Below are positions 56,642-64,000 of a stretch of 64,000 nt of DNA, piece by piece (position 1 is the first letter of the stretch; each line of letters starts with the position of its first letter). The notes beneath the pieces are model-generated. The model saw only the letters and a list, made by a program, of their open reading frames with translations, was not told the DNA's origin and did not search any database. Location: assembly GCF_000835495.1 (NCBI RefSeq), contig NW_015622543.1, forward strand, positions 5,692,619 to 5,756,618. The letters run 5' to 3'. The stretch comes from Cladophialophora immunda. Its lineage: Eukaryota; Ascomycota; Eurotiomycetes; Chaetothyriales; Herpotrichiellaceae. A program made the translations under genes and the position numbers.

Positions 56642-58255
56642 TCATGACCCATCCGACCGATCACTATTTATCCTCCCTCTATCGAGCAGACTATTGATCC
56701 TTTCGAAATTGTTCGCATCCGGCGGCGGCTCCTTGTGCACGGTCCGTAGATGATCGAGCAGGACATCCCTCGTTGCGAAGCGGACTTTGTCCTTTTGCAC
56801 CTGGCACTGCACCAGGTGCGGGCAGCAATACCGCACGCCCAACGCGAAACTCTCCCACTGTAATGTCTCGGCGCGCAGTTTACGCCGGTGGACCAATTGC
56901 TCGGCACACTCGTGGAGGCGGTTGTCGACTTCGGGCTGAGCGAGGTATGCGTCCGTGGCGGCGGCGATCTTCTTCAGCGCGTGCCGGCCCGGCTGGATGC
57001 TTTGCCAGTTACCCAGGGAGCTCTCGGGGATGTTCTCTTTGACATCGAACCTGAAGTACTCGAACGCGGAGACCGGGCTGCGGGATTTCCTGTGCATGCG
57101 GCGGTGGACGGCGTCGGCGCCGAGGCTGAGTTCCTTCTCCTGCCGTTTGAACGATGCCTTGAGCTTCCATGCTCGACTGTTGGATTGCGGGCTGCTCGGG
57201 TCTTTGGTTTTGCTCGCCCCGCAGCCGATACTGATGAACAGGGCCAGATTGTCTGGGTCGTGCAGGGATGTGATTTCGTTGTAGAGTTCGAGGCTGGGGT
57301 TATTGAGACCGGGCCCCGAGTCGTAGTAACCGTGCTGCTCAAAGTTCTGGAACTGCGAGGCCGCGACTGCTGCTTTGGCAACGTCGGCGGTGCTGCGATC
57401 GGTGGCGCCGCCGGGATTCCTCAGATACGAAGACTCGTCGCGGGCCTCGTGAGCGTAGGATCGGAACAGGTACGGCCTCAGGCCTAGCCCTTGGTCTTCA
57501 AGCCGCGTCTTCTCCATCGCACAAATGATGGTCCGGCACCGCAGCGAGTCCGACACGAACCTCTGTCCATCCTCCTCTGGACTCGAGTCCGTCGGCTTCG
57601 ACCAGTCGAGCTGTGCTGCAAACTTTTCGCTGCGTGTCGCCTTGTTGTTCAGCGCGCGCGGAAGGCGGCTGATGCCCATGCCACGTGGAAAGTTTGGGAA
57701 CATGGTTTGCGAGAATTGTAGAAAGATCTCTAGGGCTTCGTCCACCGGCCTTCTCATCCGGCCCAAGAGAATAGCAATCAGGCCTCCGGTGCTCGCGCCT
57801 CCAATGTAGTCAAAGTAGTGGCAGGGCCGAAAGCGCGAATCCGAGGGCGGCCGAGAATTCGTCGATGGGAGATGAAACTCGCGGGAGCGAGCGCTGTCAG
57901 AAATGGTCGGGTCTGTTTTCTGCTCGAACTGTTCTATCTTCTTCATCAGAGCCTGGAGGATAAGGAGGGTCGAGAAATTTCGATGGGAGCCGCCATCGAG
58001 CGACAGCACAATCTTCGGGAGCCACGGATCACTCTCTTCTGCTGTAATGACCGACATGTGTTCCACATCTGGGAACTTGTTCTCGATGTCCATTTCCTCG
58101 CTCGAATCGTCAGAATCATCCTCAGATTCTTCGAATTCGGGACCGGCATTGAAATGTGAAGTGTGTTCTGTCGAGATTGACAGGCGCTGTCGAGGCTGGT
58201 AGGTCTCCCCAGGCATGGTTTCCAGTAAGGCTGTACCCCCAAATGTTATTGCCAT
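56642..58255 (-). CDS. Patatin-like phospholipase with C-terminal C2H2-like finger
   Basis: A single exon of 537 residues from the first ATG at 58255. A short acidic N-terminus precedes the patatin domain. The oxyanion strand reads IVLSLDGGSHRNFSTLLIL near residue 85. The nucleophile elbow is YIGGASTGGLIAILLGRM (GxSxG) near residue 150, and the probable catalytic Asp is in GYYDSGPGLNNP near residue 310. These define the Ser/Asp dyad of patatins, which release fatty acids from membrane lipids. The C-terminal region contains YCCPHLVQCQVQKD followed by LLDHLRTVH, a degenerate zinc-finger pattern seen in some fungal patatins. Fungal patatin domains are frequent effector modules of NLR-like proteins; here the domain stands alone. 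The gene is convergent with the kinase and divergent from the HeLo-pseudokinase gene. Confidence 0.9.
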   Translation of the reverse strand: MAITFGGTALLETMPGETYQPRQRLSISTEHTSHFNAGPEFEESEDDSDDSSEEMDIENKFPDVEHMSVITAEESDPWLPKIVLSLDGGSHRNFSTLLILQALMKKIEQFEQKTDPTISDSARSREFHLPSTNSRPPSDSRFRPCHYFDYIGGASTGGLIAILLGRMRRPVDEALEIFLQFSQTMFPNFPRGMGISRLPRALNNKATRSEKFAAQLDWSKPTDSSPEEDGQRFVSDSLRCRTIICAMEKTRLEDQGLGLRPYLFRSYAHEARDESSYLRNPGGATDRSTADVAKAAVAASQFQNFEQHGYYDSGPGLNNPSLELYNEITSLHDPDNLALFISIGCGASKTKDPSSPQSNSRAWKLKASFKRQEKELSLGADAVHRRMHRKSRSPVSAFEYFRFDVKENIPESSLGNWQSIQPGRHALKKIAAATDAYLAQPEVDNRLHECAEQLVHRRKLRAETLQWESFALGVRYCCPHLVQCQVQKDKVRFATRDVLLDHLRTVHKEPPPDANNFERINSLLDRGRINSDRSDGS

Positions 58256-59049
58256 GCGATCAATACCCCCCAAAAAGAGGAGCAAAGTGAGTCAAAACAC
58301 AAGGGAGTCGACAAGAAAGTCGAACGAATAATGGATCACTAGTTCTTTGCCCTCAGGCTGAGAATCGGCTGCAACTCTCGAGCAGAAGGGGCTGCCCCTT
58401 CAGCTGTAACGATTTAATGTAGGGAAAAGCGCCCATCACACGAGGAGGCGCAGCGTTGCATAGTGGTGGGGTGGGGAATTGGTCACATAGGGGTTGCCGA
58501 TGGTGGGCGTGGTTCTGAGGCGCAGGTGGCCCATGCAGAGTCAGGTACGAGATATTTGAGCGCCTGGACTCGAGCCACCTTTCGTCCAGAAGTCGTGCCT
58601 TTGGAATGCGGCAGGCCTTGAGATGACCATCACACAACCTAGGCTTGTGCACAAAGTACTCAGCTGGGCGCCCACACGAGGTGCTTTGCCCCTTTAGGGC
58701 CTTTAGCGGCCATGTGGGTGCCCAGTGTAAGGAAGTCATTGTGACACAATCCGCCAGAGTGTGACAGAATCAGGCTGAGAGAGAAGTACCAGCAGGTCAA
58801 TTCGCCTGCTCGTATTCCACCGTTGCCTAAATCCGCCAAAGAGTGCTCTCGAGCCTCGAGCCTCGACCCAGCCGACATAGTAAATACTCCCTCCGCAGCC
58901 TGACCATATACAACCCTGGACTCCTTGCATCCTGGCCGTTGACTGCGGTGTGGTATCAAATGATGTTTTAACAACTTCAGGATTGAACCGAACAGATCGC
59001 TCCCGTGAACCCAGTTCACCCACGTTGCTATATCGTCGACAAAAATACT
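58256..59049. promoter_or_regulatory. Shared divergent promoter region of the patatin and HeLo-pseudokinase genes
   Basis: About 790 bp separate the two start codons. No conserved coding frame lies between. A shared regulatory region is implied by the layout only. Confidence 0.4.
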
Positions 59050-61038
59050 ATGCCGGTCGACCCCGTTGGCGCCGCGCTCGGCACAGCGTCGCTGGCCTTG
59101 GAGCTGATCGACAAGGTTGCAATAGGCATGCTTTGACGACTCCCCAAAAACGAATAGCTCAGAGCTGACTTGGAAACAGTCTTCAAGTACTACCTTGCCG
59201 CGGCAAATATGCCAAAGGAAGCCGAAGCCCTACGCACGGCCCTCCTGATGGAGTATCATAGAATCCTCAACTTCGCCGACGTAGCAGGCTTGCTGGAATT
59301 GGAGTATCAGCAGGACCTCCCCACAGTTTTGAAGACCGACAAGCTGCTGTTGGTCGCCGTTCTGAGCCAGATTCAAAACCTGATGGAGGACTTTGCAGCC
59401 CTTAACGGCAGATATGATCAGTTGAAGGACACCGATACTCCTGAGCAGAAACAACAGTCCCTGGCCACAGACCTTGCCAAAGATTTTGCCTCCATTACTG
59501 TGAAGTACGAAAGGTCTGCAGAGAAACGTACTCACCTTCGTGGAACAAACCATGTGCGTGCGATGGTCACGAACACCAAAGGCATCATTATGCAGCCTAA
59601 AAGGCTGTGGTGGGTGGCCTTCGACGCGGATGTCTTTAAAGCATTGTTGGGCAAGCTCGCAGGCTACAACGACTTCTTGGTCGGGATTCTCCAGGATCAG
59701 CATGCGCAAAGAGTGGAAGAGACGACTCGTAACACTTTCATTGAGATGGTCCAGGTCCGCACGTCGGTCGACGAACTGAAAAGACTTGTGACGGCAGCCA
59801 TGGTGTTTGCAGAGCGAGAAACAGCTAATCGCGGGATCACTCGAGGAAGAGCCGAGAACGACAAGATCCTCGGGTCGCTCGCCTCGTTCAAGCAGTCAGC
59901 AATTCTCACAAGCACACCAGATGCTCAGAGACCACCTCAGTACGAGGAGCTGGTCAGGTCAGCGCAAAAGAATCGACGCCCCGTGTCATACAATGCGGCT
60001 CTCGAACAGCAGAAAGACGGAGGGCGCCAAGATTTCATATCTCGCCGGGTCAATGCGAAGTATGCTTCGGCGGAAGGGTCAGAAACACTTGTTTGGATCG
60101 AATGGAAAGCTTACAAGACCGAGCTTGACAGAAGTCACCAGCCACAGCGAATGGTGCCCTTGAAGAAAAACATTCAGCGTGTCTCGGAGCTGGTCACTCT
60201 CCTCCAGATGGAAAAACCCAAGGAGTTCCGCGTGCCACAATGTCTGGGCTTTTTCGATGATAACGATGATCGCGACGATGACGACGAAGATGACGACAAT
60301 GACCACGATCGCTTCGGACTGATATTTGAGAAGGCCGTACAGGACAAGGAGACCGACCCTCCGGTCAGTCTTTACGATGCGATCCATACTCTGGAATGTC
60401 CGCCTCTCAGGGATCGCATCGCCATCGCCCGTGGACTTGCGTCAAGCATCCTCTACCTCCATGCGGTAGGGTGGTTACATCGCGCGCTGCGATCTGACAG
60501 CGTCATCTTCTTCCGCGAGGGTAGTCCGTTCAAGAAGGCCTCGTTTATAAAATACCACGAACCGTACCTCTCAAACTTTGAATACGCACGTCCAGAGCGC
60601 GACGGAGCGGCTACCACCGCGACGGACTCGCAACTGGCGTCGAATTATTTTGACTTGTACCGTCCTCCGTCGTATCAGGGCCCGTTTGCGCAAGGCAACT
60701 ATCGCCGGTCTTTTGATGTTTACAGCTTTGGCATCCTCTTGTTGGAAATCGCTGCTTGGCAGCCCATCCAAGACCTGGTGGGCATGCCCGGATATCAGAA
60801 GGCGAATAGTGATAACCTGGCGTCCATCCCCGGGCGGGCGCTGTCGTCGGACCTCCTGAGTCGCATTGAGCAAGGCATGGGCAAGGGATATCGTACCGCA
60901 ATCGAGACCTGCATCCGGGGCGAAGAAGCACTAGGCCTGGCTCCAGGCGATAACGAGTCAAACGCCCTCGTCGCGGCAAAAATGCAGAGGGCGTTCACGG
61001 ACAAAGTCCTCAGTGCGTTTGAGGATGTCATTATCTAG
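59050..61038 (+). CDS. HeLo-domain protein with a C-terminal pseudokinase domain, two exons
   Basis: Exons 59050-59115 and 59158-61038 join to 648 residues; the 42-nt intron is short and its exact ends are uncertain. The start MPVDPVGAALGTASLALELI and the later QPKRLWWVAFDADVFKALLG and KLAGYNDFLVGIL fit the fungal HeLo (prion-inhibition) domain, about residues 1-225, a helical bundle that permeabilises membranes in HET-S-type proteins. The second half is kinase-like: WIEWKAYK near residue 337, an Asp-rich insert at 388-405, IARGLASSILYLHAVGWLHR and SFDVYSFGILLLEIAAW. The catalytic Asp is missing (HRA, near 460), and SNF replaces DFG near 493, so it cannot be a normal kinase. HeLo is related to the four-helix domain of MLKL, so the architecture parallels MLKL. 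Function is inferred. Confidence 0.82.
60256..60306 (+). repeat. GAT/GAC codon run encoding an Asp-rich tract
   Basis: A near-continuous run of Asp codons with a few Glu, Asn, Arg and His inside the kinase-like half of the HeLo protein. It lies where many kinases have a beta-strand turn, so it is probably a surface loop. Confidence 0.75.
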
Positions 61039-61489
61039 ATAGTATCGAATCAAAAACCCGTCCTCATTCATCCTCTTTGATTGACAGCCGATCGTCGCTC
61101 TGCCCCCCGTCGACTCATCTGCTGTTTCCTGGACGCCCTCCTAAGCACTCACCGAGTTTGTGCCTGAAGCGTTTGGTCTTCCTTCTTCTCCACCACAAAA
61201 TCTCCCGACAGCATTCAGTTGGAAGCCCGGGACGTTCCGTCTGTGGGAGTGTTTAATTCTTGCGACTTGTTGGGACGGGTCATGGGAAAGGGTGGAGAGG
61301 ATTCGAAGGCCTCGTAAAAGATTACTATCCTGAGCAACACAGATCCCCTCTGACCTTGTTCGTTCCTGGAGCTTATGCTTGCACAGCCTCACATGTTGGA
61401 ATAGACTGGAAAACCGGGAATACTATTTTAACGCCTCCCCATTTTGTCCCGGCCGCTATTACCCTGAAAACAACGTCGCAATAATCGTA
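61039..61489. other. Convergent 3' region, nothing recognised
   Basis: The tail of the HeLo-pseudokinase gene and of the decayed minus-strand gene. Short frames only. Confidence 0.55.
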
Positions 61490-62561
61490 TCAGCTGTTGA
61501 GCTGCCTTCCAAGCTGGAAGCCAGCTAGGACGATTGCAACGAAGCTGAGGGTGAGGCTAGGCACGCGCGAAGACAACGACGGCCCAGATAGTCCAGAACT
61601 CCTTGACGTTGCGACGGTCCTGCCATAGTACCTTCCAGTTGTTGGGGCACTGGTTCTCGACATATTCCTGTAGCGCCCATAGCCGGTCCGCGAAACAAGG
61701 GAAGTCGTCGTCGAGGAAGTAGTTATGCTTGAGATCGAGCATGTCCAGCTCCACGAAGAGGGTTTCGTCTCGGCAGTCGTAGAAGCATAGCCGTTCAAGC
61801 AATGGGTCGGCATGGTTGTGCACAAACGCCGACGGATGTGGCTTCTGCCATGGGGATCTGTACTTATTGAAGAGCTTGCCCTGCGAGCAGTGTTTTCTGA
61901 TCAGGTTCCGTGCATCGGCATGTTGCCCGAAGATAACACGGTAAGTCGCCAGCACCTCGCGGAAGATATTGGTCGGGGTCAGCTTTCCCAACTCGTCGTC
62001 GAGGAGCTTTTGAAAGAAGCTGAATAAATATCCAGTCAGAATGTCAAGAGCCACTTTTTCCCTTGTCTGTTGTTAGATGGTGCAAGTGTAGTGGCCGGTT
62101 GGCAAGGAAATACGTACTCGTTTTGTCAAGCCAATTCTTCACCAGCATATAGTTGACATCCTTATCCAACTTTTCGTTGGCTCCCTGAAGCAGAAGACGA
62201 CATGCCATTTTTGTGTAGGATTCCCTCAGCACATTCGAATCTGCAGTACCTAGCTAGAAGATCGCGTTATATTTTTCTCCTTTTTTTGCATTCATGGGCT
62301 GCTTTCACAATTTCACCGCCGCCCTTGTCTAAAATGGTGCTGTAGGGTAGGGTAAAACCTCCCTGAGGCAACCTGTTGAGTCAATACATTGAGCTGTCTC
62401 CTTATTGCCTCGCTTGGGCTTAAAGTCTTCCTTAGGCTTGAGTTGGCGACAGCTGGAGTAGGTTTTGTGTGGGTATTCGATTGAGGATTAGGTCGATCAG
62501 AAGGTAGAGGAGGTATTCCCGGACACTTGAACGGATCAGGTGGCGCGCCACTTGCGCGCAT
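61490..62561 (-). pseudogene. Decayed fungal protein with C-terminal membrane helix
   Basis: Coding segments in order on the minus strand are: MRASGAPPDPFKCPGIPPLP to NVLTQQVASGRFYP (62561-about 62345); STILDKGGGEIVKAAHECKK (about 62344-62286); SNVLRESYTKMACRLLLQGA to NWLDKT (about 62242-62116); and MALDILTGYLFSFFQKLLDD to EFWTIWAVVVFA (62054-about 61565). Then comes VPSLTLSFVAIVLAGFQLG in another frame. The family (DLKHNYFLDDDFPCFADRL before a terminal helix) is common and uncharacterised in ascomycetes, from memory. Lesions: a one-base frame change at the ACCCTACCCTA stretch near 62345, no GT donor after the second segment, and a frame change at GCGCGTGCC near 61563 that splits the membrane helix. 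The intron near 62116-62053 is intact (GTACGT..AAAAAG). Confidence 0.55.
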
Positions 62562-62679
62562 TTTGGTCAAAGAGATGTAAGCGAAATAATGAATGAGGCA
62601 GTTGGCATTTAAACGAGAGCTATTCAAGGAGACAGAATAGGACGAGATCTCAATGGTAAAACAATCGGCGATTGCGCGT

Positions 62680-62711
62680 GTGGTGTTGTTGTGGTGGTGG
62701 TGGCGGTGGCG
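62680..62711 (+). repeat. GTG/GGT simple repeat
   Basis: A short run of GTG and GGC units between two decayed genes. It resembles the repeat downstream of the MFS gene at 27.4 kb. Confidence 0.7.
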
Positions 62712-62762
62712 CAGTGAGTGCCAATGTGGAAAGCGCTAAATTTGAGTCTACTACGTGATTGG

Positions 62763-63337
62763 TCAGATGCATGACTCCACGTGACCGTAACAGGAATTGG
62801 CCAATCGGATGAGTTTATCTACCCAGCCAATCAAATATGCGGCTTTTTGGAAACTTTTGCCCCGTATACCTGTTTCGCTTCGCTCAACAGGATAATTCTC
62901 TTCTTTGAGAGTTTCGGCGTACTTCTGAAACAGTTCGAGCTGCTCTTTATACTTGTCGAGGATACCAATTATTCTGTGCGCGCAGATTCGGATTCTGCCC
63001 AGTACTAGACCCATCGAATAGTTAGCTTCCACACTAAGGCCCGTTCTCACATCTACAAGTACGGAGTAGTTCTCGTGCACTAGTTCCTACTGACCTTTAC
63101 GGCGAGATAGGCCCCTCCTGATACAAGACCGAGGGCAATTGAACGAGCAGGTAGTGCCGCCGTGAACAGATACAATATCTTCTGCAGAATGTCGAAGAAT
63201 GAGCTGATCTGAAGGAGCATTCCTCGCAGCTTGCCCTGGGCAGAGTGTTGCAGCCTCTTTCTTAAGTCGTCATCCGAGGCCACTCGTCGAGCCTTTCGAC
63301 GAGTGGCCTCCAAATACTTTTTAAATCCGAAAAGCAT
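62763..63337 (-). pseudogene. Fragment resembling the N-terminal domain of fungal STAND/NLR-type proteins
   Basis: One frame (63337-63080) reads SDDDLRKRLQHSAQGKLRGM then FFDILQKILYLFTA and ALGLVSGGAYLAVKV. After an apparent intron (GTCAGTAG donor near 63108; acceptor not fixed) another frame reads IIGILDKYKEQLELFQKYAE. This succession (FFDILQ, then ALxLVxGGxxLAVKV, then ILDKxxxQLxLFQxYAE) fits the helical N-terminal region that precedes NACHT or NB-ARC domains in many ascomycete STAND proteins (DUF7708-like). No ATPase, repeats or clear start is present, and the fragment ends within about 100 residues. The first codons overlap the end of the oxygenase remnant in another frame, at a perfect hairpin. 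It is probably a broken copy of a larger gene. Confidence 0.45.
63276..63310. repeat. Perfect 15-bp inverted repeat with 5-nt loop
   Basis: GAGGCCACTCGTCGA at 63276-63290 is followed by GCCTT and its exact reverse complement at 63296-63310. It sits exactly where the oxygenase-like remnant gives way to the STAND-type fragment, so it may mark a fold-back rearrangement. No U-tract suggests a terminator. Confidence 0.85.
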
Positions 63338-64000
63338 TGATCGGATAAGAAAGGGCTCACTTCACAATACGACACCGATACTTGCGGTGCAGCAGTTGCG
63401 GCTCATCGATTATGTTGAGGATTTTCTTGATCAAAGGGGTCCTCCATCAAATGTTATATCTGAATCATGTCAGGGGTCAGGCCATTCGAGACGGGCTGTC
63501 GATTTCTGTGCATACCGTCTGTGAAATTTTCAGCATGGAATTAGAGAGTTAGGCAGTACGACTTACTGTGGGCACCACGAAGGGGGAGGTCAAAGTGCAA
63601 GGGGTCGTTGACATCGATGACCTCTCCAACATTGATCGGAGGGCCGTTCCTCCTGAACTGTGTAAGTGAGTGGACCGCTTCAAAGGAAAGCATCGGGCCA
63701 GTTACCCGACAGTCGAAGCATATAACTCTCTCGACATTCAGAGCCTGCTTCAGAAACTGCTCCGTCTCTAATTGATAACGTACAACCTCTGAATGTGTGA
63801 GCTGGTCCTCCTTGGGAGGGAAGTAAAGTTGTATCGGAAGCTCTCGAAGCCATACTGAGCAAGGCTCACGTCTTTTAACAGTTGAATATCATGGATAACG
63901 GTGCTTTTCAGCACCCAATCCAGAGTATGCAAAGTTCTGTCAACCTTTAGGCCTGGAGATATATTGACAGCAAAAGGCCGTTCCGTGAGGAATCTAGGAT
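63285..64000 (-). pseudogene. 2OG-oxygenase-like gene (CmcJ/GA4-desaturase family) with frameshifts, runs off the right edge
   Basis: Pieces in family order on the minus strand are PRFLTERPFAVNISPGLKVD, then VIHDIQLLKDVSLAQYGFES (64000-about 63845), then IQLYFPPKEDQLTHSEVVRY and ALNVERVICFDCRV with VIDVNDPLHFDLPLRGAH (about 63833-63570), then DITFDGGPL / IKKILNIIDEPQLLHRKYRC (about 63440-63365), then VNIWRPLVERLDEWP (about 63318-63285). The succession VIHDI...FESF, FDxR, GAH and VNxWRPL is that of fungal CmcJ/GA4-desaturase-like oxygenases. Consensus-like intron sites separate the blocks. The frame breaks near 63838 (before PIQLYFPP) and near 63430 (CCCCTTTGATC needs one more base), and the protein stops soon after WRPL where the conserved part should continue. 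It is therefore a pseudogene. Confidence 0.6.

Noticed and set aside
63276..63310. Hairpin read as a transcription terminator
   Set aside because: Intrinsic terminators of that type are bacterial, no T-run follows, and the context is fungal.
1..64000. tRNA genes, rRNA, CRISPR arrays, intact transposons
   Set aside because: No TTCGAxxCC-type tRNA arm in cloverleaf context, no repeat-spacer array and no reverse transcriptase or transposase motifs were seen on reading.

Overview
The window is nuclear DNA of a filamentous ascomycete (Pezizomycotina). The evidence is short 40-130 nt introns with GT..AG or GC..AG ends and CTGAC-like branch sites, monocistronic genes on both strands, and fungus-restricted families: a HET domain protein, a HeLo-domain protein, a Fungal_trans_2-type regulator, GPI-anchored Ser/Thr-rich wall proteins, a GH17 wall glucanase, a CYP52-like P450, DUF1769 and DUF1748. 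The class (Eurotiomycetes or Dothideomycetes, for example) cannot be settled from sequence reading alone. I saw no tRNA, rRNA, CRISPR array or intact transposon.

Layout. 0-5 kb: a WW-domain protein running off the left edge and a four-exon transcription-factor-like gene. 5-18 kb is gene-poor and holds secreted or small proteins: a Ser/Ala-rich GPI protein, a 64-residue basic protein with a long leader, a Ser/Thr/Cys GPI protein and a 144-residue conserved fungal protein. 19-27.4 kb: a HET protein divergent from a six-exon P450, then a 14-helix-type MFS protein. 27.8-45.3 kb is a housekeeping block: DUF1769 protein, long coiled-coil protein, F-BAR/DEP/RhoGAP protein (Rgd2 type), seven-exon pyruvate kinase with a leader intron, DUF1748 protein, FBXO31-like F-box protein and a twin-CX9C protein. 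47-52.4 kb: an acyl-CoA dehydrogenase with a one-base lesion, a GPI-anchored GH17 glucanase, and a truncated GFA-family gene.

54-64 kb is the most unusual part. A Ser/Thr kinase converges on a patatin-like phospholipase. The phospholipase is divergent from a gene joining a HeLo-type N-terminus to a kinase fold that lacks the HRD aspartate and the DFG motif, an architecture like that of the necroptosis executor MLKL. To its right lie decayed genes: a C-terminally anchored membrane-type protein, a STAND/NLR-type N-terminal fragment and a 2OG-oxygenase-like gene with indels. A perfect 15-bp inverted repeat sits where the last two meet. Together with the HET gene at 19-20.6 kb this suggests fast-evolving self/non-self or cell-death functions beside conserved housekeeping genes; that reading is inference.

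Many genes are spliced. Exon coordinates come from joining conserved coding frames at plausible splice sites, with no transcript evidence.
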